Source: Cyrtodaria siliqua (taxonomy: Eukaryota; Mollusca; Bivalvia; Adapedonta; Hiatellidae). Taken from it: a stretch of 64,000 nucleotides of DNA. Both the position numbers and the translations under genes were made by a program. Location of the stretch: positions 1 to 64,000 of the forward strand of contig JAWPHD010004358.1 of NCBI GenBank assembly GCA_037043455.1, read 5' to 3'. A model generated the notes under the pieces. That model saw only the letters and a list, made by a program, of their open reading frames with translations, had not been told where the DNA came from and did no database searches. Shown here piece by piece: positions 44,863 to 55,367 of this stretch; position 1 is the first letter of the stretch, and each line of letters begins with the position of its first letter.

Positions 44863-45486
44863 CAAACAACCATTTCCTACGTTCATTCCTTGACACACGT
44901 GGCAACAGATATCTACACGAATGGACCCTTAAACAATGTTACACTTTTGAGAAATACCTATAATTGTACATGCATTAACGCACATATAAACTTATTAAAA
45001 GGCCCAGCCTTAGCTCCGCTAACAATTCTGTGGCAATTCTCGCTGCTTTTCCATGGAACATGAATATATCATGCAAATGGTGAATATGTTTCAACTAGAC
45101 AATGGATTAGCATGATATTCACAAATGTCGTCAAGTGCTAACAGGAGCTATGTACGACCAATACGCCCTACCCAAGATCATTTTGTGACATTTTTCTTTA
45201 TATATTTTTTTGAATTTCGAATCAGGTTTTTATATATATATAATTCTTATTCATATTTGTTTGTATTTATTTTATTTGTTATAAATTTCTATTTCATTGC
45301 AAGATGGACATTTCAATCGGGAATTATAAAATACACTACTTAGCGTATAATCGTGAAATTCACATCGTATGTTAAATAATTACTCCACAGCAGGCTCAGT
45401 AGACTCGTCGGCAGTGTCGGTGGTGTCTTGACGAGGACCATTTAACAATGAAAATAAAAGATACATAACAGGTTGCAAAAAACGTC

Positions 45487-45565
45487 TCCGTGGCTGAATG
45501 TTTAAAGACGTTGCGTTGTAAACCTTCGTCTCTCATCGCTGCGGGTTCGAATCCCACTGGGAGCT
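45487..45565 (+). repeat. tRNA-like head (Ser/Leu type), unit 2
   Basis: Duplicate of 40308-40387: GTGGCTGAATGTTTAAAGAC, then CTGCGGGTTCGAATCCCACT and GGGAGCT. Same caveats. Confidence 0.55.
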
Positions 45566-45574
45566 TGACTTACG

Positions 45575-46110
45575 TCTCCCCCGCGCTTGCAATCAGTACT
45601 GTTATTCATTCGATCTTTGGAGATCGCTGACCCCGATACTTATATTTAGTTATCGGTGGTACATTTTCAATTTCTTTTGTTTTCTTACTTAATTGTTGAT
45701 TCGGTGGTTCCACTTCTCCGGCCGATAAAAGGCTCTGTGTATTGTTTAACCACTCATAAGATATGTTGTCTGCATTTTGATACGCAGGCTTCATAACCGC
45801 TGCTCTCAACTAAATGCCATTATGTTTATTTAGCTCTTCGGGGCATTCATTTTTATTAGATACCGGGACAATACGCCGTACGACATGGGGAAGTAGTGCA
45901 CTCCATGTCCACCGCCATATGCATGCCATATTCGGGATGGTTAAATTTGTACTATAGATTTTATTAATATTGAGTTCTGCTCAATCCGGGGCTAGAGGGC
46001 GTGAGCGGTCGCTGGCATGTTTTACTACCGCTCATGAACAGTCTCAATCAAACCAAGACTGCAATATTTCGTATGTGTCGTGCTCGAACGTCTCCAAAGG
46101 TCCATTATCA
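45575..46110 (+). repeat. structured dispersed repeat, family B, copy 7 (long)
   Basis: It starts near CTTGCAATCAGTACTGTTA with a CGATCT-TTGG-AGATCG hairpin. It then contains ATATGTTGTCTGC and TGATACGCAGGCTTCATAAC, shared with copy 8 at 50465-50930, then TGAGTTCTGCTCAATCCGGG, GCTAGAGGGC, stem 1 GTGAGCGGT...ACCGCTCAT, stem 2 CAGTCTC-AATCAAACC-AAGACTG, and CCAAAGGTCCATTATCAT. No coding sequence recognised. Confidence 0.65.
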
Positions 46111-46114
46111 TACT

Positions 46115-46200
46115 CGTTTTTAAGTGAGGAAGTGTCGATTCTCACGGAAGGCGGGAGGTGTACAGTACTGGCTCTACCCCGGAAAAGTGGGTTATTGCAA
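46115..46200 (+). mobile_element. SINE body fragment
   Basis: GTCGATTCTCACGGAAGGCG, GGAGGTGTACAGTACTGGCT and CTACCCCGGAAAAGTGG match the SINE fragment at 23545-23690. Confidence 0.5.
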
Positions 46201-46221
46201 CTAAAACAGAAGCATTTAGTT

Positions 46222-46428
46222 TAAACTTATTTATTTTACATCGATTGTAACGAAAGCTCTATGAACTTATTTGAATCACTCTCGATGTCTTCCTTGGTAG
46301 AACCAGTACTAAGCAATGCAGATAAAGTCTCTTGCTCAGGGACACACCGCATATGGCAATGACGGCAATCGAACCCACGACTTTTGGATCATGGGTCCAA
46401 CGCTCTACCACTAGACCACAGCGCTCCA
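46222..46428 (-). mobile_element. tRNA-derived SINE, third copy
   Basis: On the minus strand it starts GGAGCGCTGTGGTCTAGTGG, TAGAGCGTTGGACCCATGAT and GTCGTGGGTTCGATTGCCGT (A and B boxes; an anticodon-like stem TTGGA/TCCAA). The tail then matches the SINEs in the solo LTRs: GCATTGCTTAGTACTGGTTC and the terminal ATCGATGTAAAATAAATAAG. Confidence 0.7.
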
Positions 46429-46574
46429 TAAAACAGAAGCATTTGAATACAACTGTAACACCTCCGGCAGAAATATGTAAACAGTACATGCTATCCTTAA
46501 AACTTGACTTGAACTTGTTACAGCAGATAATAAACTGTTATTGAATTTCTGCGCTTCTGGGTGCTTAATGGAAA

Positions 46575-46840
46575 AAGCGGCATCTGAACGTCTCTGACTT
46601 GAAATCACTTGCCCCTCACCGCTGTAGGTTCGATCCCTCAGAGGCCTAGGAATCTTAATGAGAGGAAGCTATCCAGCTGGCTTGCGGAACGTCAGTGGTT
46701 CTACCCAGGTACCCGCCCGTGCACGAAAATTTCCCGGAGGGGCACCTTGGGTCTTCTTCTACCAATGGAAGCTGGAAAGTCGCCATATGACCTTATCTGA
46801 TGGTGCGACTATAAAATCCAATTCAATTCAATTATAGACG
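46575..46840 (+). mobile_element. Meta-SINE/V-SINE-type SINE, near full length
   Basis: The tRNA-like head is CTGACTTGAAATCACTTGCC, CCTCACCGCTGTAGGTTCGA. The central conserved body is GGAAGCTATCCAGCTGGCTT, GGTTCTACCCAGGTACCCGC, GGAGGGGCACCTTGGGTCTT. The 3' end is GAAAGTCGCCATATGACCTT, GGTGCGACTATAAAATCC followed by AATTC repeats. This layout is well known from bivalve genomes and is the main taxonomic clue in the window. Confidence 0.8.
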
Positions 46841-46997
46841 ATTACATATACCTACTTATGTGCAAAAATATGAAAAAATGATGGTGTAATTGAATTTGTA
46901 GTTTATTTGACCTTTTGACCCCCCCTGAAGGTCCCTGGGCTCGGAGCCAAACATAATAAAGCTATTGCACGCCGTCATCATATGGTGATGTCATACC
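46841..46997. other. short spacer
   Basis: Nothing recognised apart from a C-run (TGACCCCCCCTGAAGG). Confidence 0.4.
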
Positions 46998-48290
46998 CTA
47001 AATAAATATAAAAAGATCGGAATGGGAAAGTAGCATTCAAGAAAGACAGTCAACCACAAAACACAAAAACAAACACGCAAACAGACAAACAAGAAGGCAA
47101 AATCAATAATAAATGCAAACGACATCACAAACACAAACGGGTTGACAATAGGGCTACCGGCTTGGAAAGGTCAGTGGCAAAGTAGGCCACTGGGGGTTTA
47201 AACTGGTTCTAGGGTGCACCAAACCTCACACTTACCCTACTGTCATCCCATTAAAGCAGGACAGTGTAAATAAAGAAATCCCCGCCATGATCTTATCTCT
47301 TACCAACAAGGCAGCATCAATAGGCAATATAAGTAAAACACAAATATGCTCGTGTAAATATAATACAAAAAACAATAGCCTAGAAAGCCACAATGAAGGT
47401 ACTCAATGACTTGGCAGAAGTCAGAGCAGTAAGAGAATAAACCATTAAGGGCACGACAAGAAAGATCATAGACAAACATCAAACGCCACCGTCCAAATGG
47501 GCTTTAGGTAGGTGTCATCATAGGGTCCACAGCCTGTCCGGTCATCGTACAATTAAATAGGGAAGCATAGTGGCAAACTGTAAAAGGGTCCACCACCAAG
47601 CATGCAGTACATTGCAAAATGATAGGGTCATAACCTCTTTTGATAAACTTTTTAACAAGTTTAACAAAGATAGTATGACAGTGATCATGACCAAGAATCT
47701 TACGAAGTTTATAAATCACATCACCAAAAAAGTCAGGTTGTGATAGTCCGTGTCGCAGAAGAGTCCTTAAATTACTTTTATATTTGGAAAGAATATCAGG
47801 ATAACGATACTACAATTTTGCAAAGGTTTTACGAAGTGTATGTTAACGGTAACCCTGATTTAGTAACTTTTTAGTTATACAAAGATTACGAATATTAAAA
47901 TCCTCAGATCGAGTACAATCTCTAGAAAAACGAATAAGTTGAGACACATACACCCCACAAGAAGTTGCTTGGGGAACATCCCCATCCCAGTGGGGATAAT
48001 TAACAATGTCAAAATTTAAATCATCTCTCTTGTCATAGATTTTGCTAATTATTTCACCATTTTCTATCGAGAGATCTAAATCAAGAAAAGATGCGTTATT
48101 ATCAGATATATTAGCTGTGTTAAGCTGAAGTTTTTTAAGATAAATATAATTAACCATAGTTGGAAAGAAAGGGTCATCAATGTTCAATATGTCATCCAAA
48201 TACCGAGAGGTATCATTAAAGGCTTCAATAACATCTGCCTGGGTACCTGGTGAAAGACTCAACATGAAATCTCTTTCATAGTAAAATTAA
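46998..48290 (-). mobile_element. RT-element copy, best-preserved C-terminal half
   Basis: Right to left, the frame at 47843-48265 encodes MLSLSPGTQADVIEAFNDTS, RYLDDILNIDD (RT catalytic YLDD box), ASFLDLDLSIENGEIISKIY, DKRDDLNFDIVNYPHWDGDV, CGVYVSQLIRFSRDCTR and FNIRNLCITKKLLNQGYR. After a frame change come VYKLRKILGHDHCH-type sequence and ACLVVDPFTVCHYASLF (47504-47719), then the tail to about 47010. It is the largest piece of this RT ORF in the window. The N-terminal fingers are missing. Family placement (Penelope-like or other) is open. Confidence 0.8.
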
Positions 48291-50460
48291 AACAAATCTG
48301 CGACAAGTGGGGCACAGTTCGTACTCATAAGGACCCTAAGTTTGGTTGAATTCCGTTCAGAGGTTTAGAAGGAGATGCAGTAACGGACAGACGGACAGAC
48401 GGACAAACGGAGGCGATTTTAATATACCCCGTTGTTTTCAAAAACGTGGGTATAAAAACCTGATACTACACTTTCCTATGCCTATTGTTTAATTGCTAAT
48501 ACCGTAGGCTACATCATTTTTATCAATCGAAACTCTTTTGTTTGGGTCACAAAAGGCAGCACATACGCTCTTGCGATTTCTACGGCTGTCTGTTTATGCG
48601 AGATTTGCCATTAGCCTATACGAATAAATCTGTATAATCTGTACCATAAACACAATAACAGTCGTATTGTAAGTAATCCGATGTATAACTACAAGCAAGG
48701 CTCTATTTGTATATGCGCGAAACTATTATTTGCATTAACAATTTTAATTTTTTAATCGTTCCTTTTTTTCGGGAGACATTTCAGGAAGTTTGTCTCTTGT
48801 TTCTGTGACTTTTAATTCATCAATATGAAATTACAAATTTTGATTGATTAAATGATAAGCATATGGTTGCCGATAATTTAATTTTGGAAAAAAATAATTC
48901 TTGATTTAAATGGCCTATAAGATATAACTAACACTCCGTTCTGTATTGATGATCAAAACAAATTGATCATTCAGAATGTATTATTTAAACGACACGCCGC
49001 ACCAGCTTGCCAACTTCATGTTAATTGACCAAATCATAGGATTATGAGTTTTAAAACAGTTTCAGATAGATACAAATTCATAAGATTTTTGCCAATCTCC
49101 ACTTTCCTTTAATTTCCGAAATATTTCTCATTCTGCAATGCGTCCTAAATTAATTGACTGTCTGTAAACTGGATATATACCACATTATTGATCATATCTT
49201 AACTTTTGTATTTATAGCATAGTGTTTCTGATGACGTGCAGGAAAAACGCTTCACCTGTAATTTCTACGGCTTTTTTACACGAAAAAAGAAGCAATGACA
49301 CGTTTATTTTACAATGTCTTTTCTTCTTTGTTATTGTAATGTGTTAAAAATACCATACGTTATGAAATAAAACAATACATTATCAATTATTCAGGCATTG
49401 TAAGCCATTAAATATCTGTGTAACTGAACCGGGAATTATCGAAAACAGTCAAATTATTGAGAAGAAATGCCAATATTCAAGACTTAATTAAACTACTTTT
49501 TTCTTTTTCCCCAACATTTTTTTTAGTGATTATGAAACGATGAATACATAAGGCATTTAGATCATTAAAACATCAGAAACATTCCCACACTCATCACATT
49601 TGCAATCCCTTTTCAACCGTGTTTTAACCGGGAAGTCACCGGGAAATCGACCGGGGAATAATATCACCCGTAAGTAACCAATATATTTTGAAAATTGTTC
49701 AGTATGCAAAGTATTACGATGTCTTGATATTTACTCCTCAAAATAATTTCAGGACCACAAACTAAAACAGTAATAAATACTTAATCTTTAATATTGAGTT
49801 CATGTTCATATTAAAGTTTAGTACAGTCGTGTAACGTAACATTTGTAACAGATTACAACTAAACTTAAAATTTGCAAAAAAGACAGTCAGTTGTTCCGTT
49901 GCAGCACTTTAAAAAACTAGTAAAATCTAAACATGGTCCATAAATTATTTTGAGGAATAAAATATTATGAATCGGTTTCAACAGCATATTTGAAATCTCT
50001 GTATTGCCCCCGCCCATCGCTTAACTACGTCTTTTATGTAACAGTTGTTATGCAGTTATCCTGGGAACTGATAAATACGATTCATGTCACGTTTCGAAAT
50101 AAGATTAGAAAAAAAAGCTCAATTTGTCAATCAACTAAAGAATATCTGTCAGACATAATCACACAGAGAAAATTGATCTTATACGTATGTGACGTTTGTC
50201 TGTGTCACATCAGATAAGCATAGACTCGTCTATAAACAGCCATAGGAGAATTAAGCGCTTGAAATTCTATTTCCGATCAAGTGTTAGCATTGTATTAAAG
50301 TATAATATGTACTGTTATACACCGTTATATATAATCAGTTTCAATTCTACCAAACGTTATACTATGGTTTCACGATCAGAAAATGATAACGTCAGTTAAA
50401 AATTGTGATGTCATATGTGACACGTTATTAACATACAGCAACTTGGATCTTAATTTCGAA
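48291..50460. other. intergenic, AT-rich
   Basis: A short GGACAGAC repeat at 48385-48410, followed by AATATACCCCGTTGTTTTCA, resembles the end of a dispersed repeat. Otherwise no supported feature. The frame at 49990-50217 has no recognisable motif. Confidence 0.5.
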
Positions 50461-50464
50461 CAGG

Positions 50465-50935
50465 AGATTCCACTACTCCAGCCTTTAAAGGTTATGAGTA
50501 TTGTGTAATCACCCTTAGGATATGTTGTCTGCTTTTTAATTTAGTCCTTTGACTGTTTCTAGTGATACGCAGGCTTTATAACCTCTGCATCCCACTAAAT
50601 TACATTTTGTTTATTTCGCCCATTTTTCTCGTTTAGGGCAAAGCAATGTGGGACCACACGCCGCTGGCCATGGAATGGTATAACAATATCTCACGGAAGG
50701 TTCCATGATCACCTTCATATGCGTGCCATCTTCGGGACAGCTCAACTGTTCGTAATGTTGACATTTTAAATATTCAGTTCTGCTCAACCCGGGTCTAGAG
50801 GGGGTGAACGGTAGCAAGCATTGTTCACTATCGTTCATGAACATTCTCAATCAAACCGATATTGCAATATTTCTTGTATTCATTGTGTTCGGCGATTTCC
50901 AAAATTCTCATTCATAATAAAAAATGCTCCTTGTT
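50465..50935 (+). repeat. structured dispersed repeat, family B, copy 8
   Basis: It shares ATATGTTGTCTGC, GTGATACGCAGGCTTTATAA, GCGTGCCATCTTCGGGACAG and TCAGTTCTGCTCAACCCGGG with copy 7. Stem 1 is GTGAACGGTAG...CTATCGTTCAT (11 pairs, two of them wobbles). Stem 2 (CATTCTC...GATATTG) is decayed. Confidence 0.6.
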
Positions 50936-51232
50936 TCATCATTAGTATGTTCATGTGAAACTAGTGCATTAGTTTATATCTGAAATAGTTTAGTTCACTA
51001 TTTGGTTTATTCAAGTAATGTGGTGAACAATAGTACAAACATGGACAGGATTAGAAAAAAGTTTTCGATGAAAACTTATATAAAAAAACGTAAGATATGG
51101 CTGACGTTTTATATGTTATAAATATTATCTTATCGTGTTTAGCTGGCATTTGATGGAACTGAACATGTATAAATTGTAATATAAATTCGGATTGTGTGCA
51201 TGATATAACTACAAATCCAACTCTATTAATGT
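50936..51232. other. left flank of the LTR retrotransposon
   Basis: AT-rich, no feature recognised. The target duplication ATTGT lies at its right end (51233-51237). Confidence 0.5.
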
Positions 51233-51237
51233 ATTGT

Positions 51238-52824
51238 TGTCACAGGATGACCTTAGTGGTTGGGCTAACTCAGGAAAGAATCAATGACGGTGAATGCATT
51301 TACATAAGTTTAATGCAACTTTTAAAATATGTTTAATATATATACAATTATCTAAAAAAACAAGCAAATACACAAATGAACTATGAAAAGAATGTTCTCA
51401 TGAACGTTTAAGACGTTCTTAGTATTGTTATAAATACTGAATATCTAAGACACTAAAGTGTTGTTAAAGCTATAACAATGTTGATCTAGCGCGATAACTG
51501 TGATGAGCGAGAGCTCATGGAGATGATGATGCGCGAATCCAATGGATGATTGTCATCAAATGCCTTCTGTAAGGGTTGATGACGCGATGCAATGATAGTT
51601 AACCTCCACTGAGATTGTGAGTGATATTCCTCCAGTGAGGACTGGTAACGGGCCCACCTTGTGTCCCGGGGGTTGTCGTTAGTAAAACCTGGCCATGCTG
51701 CGCAGGTACGGGGACCGTCTCCACCGCTCGTAAACGTTAATCGTGGAAGCTTAGCTCCACTCCTGGATATCCAAACCTAGATGGCTTACTCCAACCCTGG
51801 ATGGCTTATATCCTGGATGGCTTAGGCTGTAATTATACATACGTTTTAGATGTCGGTTGACAAACATAACAATCTTGCATAATTATCATTACCCAAACAA
51901 ATCATTATTCAATCAATATATGTAAGCTGTACTAATGATAAGTAGCAATGTATACATATTCTACAACGCCATGTATACGCTATGTACGTCGCTGTTAATC
52001 AATGCCCCTAATACATGTAATATAAACATGATCAAATTACTCATATATTACACTCACTGAGTTATGCATGCACGCATGTCAACTAATGACCACATTATAC
52101 AACGCTATGCATACGCGTCGAACATTTATTCTTGTCACTCCTCTCATTGTTAACTAATGTTAACAATCGTGTATTACAATCACTGAGTTATACGCCAACG
52201 TTAACTAATGCACCTATTAACCACTGTTATCAAATTAATATTGTTTTACAATTAATGATCATTTACAATAATTACATCTAATAAAGTAACTTCAAAATCA
52301 TATGCTAGTCTAAAGTTATATTTGAGAAACATCAATGCTAACCGGATGTCGTAACCGCCAAACAAGATCGCGCCGCCCACTGAATACAAATGTACGATAA
52401 AAGTTTAATAAAACTACTAACCACATGTTGCCTATGAATTTTGCCGTCCAATCTCTGTTCCAACAAAGTACTATCGATCATCCCGGCGAGAGCTAGAAGA
52501 CAATGGGTTTTATAGCAAACATTACGCCCAAATCATTATTTCAAACGTGGCTAAATCTGCAGTATTGAATCTACACGAGAGGCCCCTTATACATGTTGCC
52601 GTATAAGGAAGATATACCTATACGTTTACATGCATTAGCACAAGACTAAACTTATGACACGGCCTCTCTGGCGGCCACTTAAAATGTGCACGCTTTTACG
52701 TGTTACATGAATAGATCATGAATATTGTGAAATTGTTTCAACTCGAACAATAGATTTGGGTGTAATCGATAACTTACAAGAGCTATGTACGACCAGTACG
52801 CTCTACCCGTGACATTTTGTGACA
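51238..52824 (-). repeat. 3' LTR of the retrotransposon
   Basis: 1,587 bp, from TGTCACAGGATGACCTTAGT to TACCCGTGACATTTTGTGACA (last 20 shown in part). By eye it differs from the other LTR by roughly two dozen substitutions and an 18-base deletion near 52541 (the CCCGTTCAGTCCGTGAC segment is present only in the other copy). The LTR would carry promoter and poly(A) signals. Confidence 0.93.
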
Positions 52825-52850
52825 GCATCTCCCCACTTAAAGAAAGTGCT
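52825..52850 (-). other. polypurine tract
   Basis: Read on the minus strand, AAGTGGGGAGATGC directly precedes the 3' LTR start. This is the purine-rich primer site for plus-strand DNA synthesis in LTR elements. Confidence 0.7.
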
Positions 52851-53162
52851 ACACTTTTAAAATTCAACAAAATGATAATTAATATTTACACGTTAAGAAA
52901 CTATTAATTCTTTTGAGCAAATGAGCGACAAAACGTACAAGCTGATCGCTCAATCGCTTGAGTATGTTAACTATTACTACTGAGGGATGCAACCTTCAGC
53001 CAGTACAACGACCGTCTTCCGGAAAACATCCACTGCAGTTATAACCTAACTATAATATGTAATTACAATTTCAACATTATTCTACAATTGTACACTACCC
53101 TGTCGTAGCATATACTACTATTGTACAATACACTGCACTACACTATTGTATTAAACCGGTCA
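52851..53162 (-). other. pol 3' untranslated spacer, no envelope gene
   Basis: About 310 bases between the pol stop and the polypurine tract hold no open frame of useful length, so there is no env-like gene. Confidence 0.7.
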
Positions 53163-55367
53163 TTATGTGCGGCGACTTAAATAGTCTGCCCCAATATTGT
53201 CCTTTCCTCGGATCGCTTTAATTTTCATCCGGTAAGGCTGCAGAGTCAGTGCCCACCTCATTAACCTACTGTTAGCTACATTTGCTTTATTCATATAAGC
53301 TAACGGTTGGTGGTCAGTCTCCAAGACAAATTCCTTACCAAAAACATATCGGTGGAATTTACTGACACCCCACACTACTGCAAGACACTCCCTTTCGATA
53401 ACAGAGTAGTTACATTCCCGAGGTAATAGTTTCCGACTTGCGTAAGCCACGGGGAGACTACACCCATCTTGCTCTTGCAGTAGGACTGCACCCACCCCGA
53501 TATCGGAGGCATCCGTTTTGAGGATAAACTCCTGGTCAAGTTCAGGTAATTTTAGTATTGGGGTTTTGACCAGACTCCCCTTTAAAGAGACAAAAGCTCG
53601 CTCCTGGCTTTCCCCCCAAGTTATCCTATTGGGTTGACCTTTCTTTGTCAAGTCTGACAAAGGTGCAGCTATAGCCGAAAAGTTTGGAATAAACTTCCTG
53701 TAAAAACCCGCCAACCCTAAAAATGACCTAACTTGTTTCTTTGTCTCGGGTCTTGGTGCTTCCTGAATTTCCTTAACCTTGTCGGGGTTGGGTTTCAATT
53801 TCTGGTCCCTCCGGACAACATGACCCAGACACTCTATATCTGCGTAACCTATGTGACACTTGCTAGGTTTTGCAGTCAGTTTAAACCGGCGTAGCCCTTC
53901 CAACAGATTACGTAGAGCCTTAATATGGTCTTCAAATGTTGTTGTAAACACCAGGATGTCATCTACAAAACTGTCTGTGTTGGACAAATCCTTCAGGACT
54001 TTCCTCATTAACCTACAGAATGATGCTGGGGCGTTTGCGAGACCAAAGGGCATGACCTTGAACTTAAAAAGTCCTTGCGAAGTTTCGAAGGAGGTCATCT
54101 CTTTAGCTCGGTCTGAAAGTGGGACTTGCCAATAACCTTTACTGAGGTCTAACTTGGAGAAATACGAATATCCCGCAAGTTTAGAGAATACCTCCTCAAT
54201 ATTAGGCATTGGCTCTGCATCAAAGATGATACGTTTATTGAGCTGCCTAAAATCGATGCAGAATCGAATTGACCCATCTTTCTTCTTAATAAGTACGACT
54301 AGGGATGAAAATTGGGCGTTTGAAGGTTCGATGACACCCAATTTCAACATGTCTTTCACCTCCTCATCAACAATTGATCGGGAGTGAAATGGTATGGGAT
54401 ACCCCTTATTTCTAATTGGTTCCCCTGATGTGAGTACAATATCATGTTGCACTCCATCTGTCGGCCCCGGGTTTTCGGACAAGACATCACTGAACTCCGA
54501 GAGTAAACTACCCATCTCTCGTTGCTGCTCTACACTAAGCATTCCCGATATGTCTACATCGGCTGCTGTCTCCCTACCTACACTAGTGGGAAAATACATG
54601 GGACTAGTGTCCTCACTACTGTCTTCCTCACTATCCTCAATAACAGCAACATTAACTACGGTTAACACCTCTTGTTGCCCATTATCGGTTCTACTGATAT
54701 ACTCTTTCAGCATATTCGCATGAAAGGTCTTTAACTTTCCGTTTATCTCGATACGGTAATCCATAGTGTTCACTATCCCTCTAACGTAAAACGGACCTTT
54801 CCATTGTAATAACAACTTGTTATTGTCGGTCGGGAGTAACAGTAACACCTGGTCATCTATCTTAAACTTCCTAGCCTTAGCTTTCTGGTCATAGTACCGT
54901 TTATACTTGGTACTTGCCTTTACTAACTGACTTTGAGCTATCTTACAAGTCTCCTCTAGTTTCTCCTTCAGATCTAAAACATACTGATATGTAGTCTTAA
55001 CCTCATCACTATCTACTTCACCTGCCCACATCTCTCTAAGAATCCTCATTGGACCTCTAACTGACCTACCGTACAATAACTCAAACGGAGAAAATCCTAA
55101 ACTCTCTTGTGGAACCTCTCTAAATGCAAACAATAAAGCATTGAGATACTTGTCCCAATCTTTGGGTCTCTCGGTACACATACGCCGTAACATTTGCTTT
55201 AACGTCCCGTTAAATCGTTCGACTAACCCGTTACACATAGGGTGATATGGTGTTGTCATGATTTGACGCAAAGACAATAACCTGCTTACTTCAGCCATAA
55301 GTTCTGACGTAAACTGTGACCCACAATCAGTCAGCATATCCTCTGGTACACCTAGCCTACTGAACAT
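53163..55367 (-). CDS. pol: retrotransposon pol: integrase core, then reverse transcriptase and RNase H
   Basis: 734 residues from the first Met; the true frame begins further upstream. Integrase core: D14 in LTDCGSQFTS and E50 in NGLVERFNGT, exactly 35 residues apart, as in the D,D-35-E active site; the first Asp lies upstream of this frame. A GPF/Y module follows at 190-225 (QWKGPFYVRG). Reverse transcriptase spans about 305-510: D407 in KLDLSKGY and FVDD at 467-470. RNase H spans about 610-732: D619 in LKTDAS, ERECLAV near 658-664, D685 in ETDHQPL, ending ADYLSRRT. The enzymes would copy genomic RNA, remove it and integrate the cDNA. Integrase in front of RT is unlike standard Ty3/gypsy. 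This part of the frame has no stop. Confidence 0.93.
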   Translation of the reverse strand: MFSRLGVPEDMLTDCGSQFTSELMAEVSRLLSLRQIMTTPYHPMCNGLVERFNGTLKQMLRRMCTERPKDWDKYLNALLFAFREVPQESLGFSPFELLYGRSVRGPMRILREMWAGEVDSDEVKTTYQYVLDLKEKLEETCKIAQSQLVKASTKYKRYYDQKAKARKFKIDDQVLLLLPTDNNKLLLQWKGPFYVRGIVNTMDYRIEINGKLKTFHANMLKEYISRTDNGQQEVLTVVNVAVIEDSEEDSSEDTSPMYFPTSVGRETAADVDISGMLSVEQQREMGSLLSEFSDVLSENPGPTDGVQHDIVLTSGEPIRNKGYPIPFHSRSIVDEEVKDMLKLGVIEPSNAQFSSLVVLIKKKDGSIRFCIDFRQLNKRIIFDAEPMPNIEEVFSKLAGYSYFSKLDLSKGYWQVPLSDRAKEMTSFETSQGLFKFKVMPFGLANAPASFCRLMRKVLKDLSNTDSFVDDILVFTTTFEDHIKALRNLLEGLRRFKLTAKPSKCHIGYADIECLGHVVRRDQKLKPNPDKVKEIQEAPRPETKKQVRSFLGLAGFYRKFIPNFSAIAAPLSDLTKKGQPNRITWGESQERAFVSLKGSLVKTPILKLPELDQEFILKTDASDIGVGAVLLQEQDGCSLPVAYASRKLLPRECNYSVIERECLAVVWGVSKFHRYVFGKEFVLETDHQPLAYMNKANVANSRLMRWALTLQPYRMKIKAIRGKDNIGADYLSRRT

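Larger units (their letters stand above)
43143..45190. repeat. solo LTR (unit 2), with two insertions
   Basis: It begins TGCCGCAAGATGACCCTAGA and ends TTTTGTGACA, flanked by TTTTT on both sides. It aligns with the unit 1 LTR throughout, apart from the family A repeat at 44036-44412. It carries the same SINE at the same site (44657-44862). The longer span (2.05 kb against 1.79 kb) is explained mainly by the insertion. Confidence 0.75.
40402..45565 (+). repeat. segmental duplication, unit 2
   Basis: Second copy of the 35674-40387 unit. It differs by a 1-kb RT-element insertion (41757-42785) in place of about 0.8 kb of unit 1, and by a 377-bp family A repeat inserted in its LTR (44036-44412). 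Confidence 0.75.

Noticed and set aside
46365..46428. Functional tRNA gene
   Set aside because: A and B boxes and an anticodon-like stem exist, but the acceptor strands do not pair and the sequence continues into a SINE tail shared with two other copies.
5931..50935. Hammerhead ribozyme in the A/B repeats or the RT-element tails
   Set aside because: No CTGATGA plus GAAA core could be found in the expected arrangement.
52825..53162. Envelope gene between pol and the 3' LTR
   Set aside because: Only about 340 bases remain, with no useful open frame.
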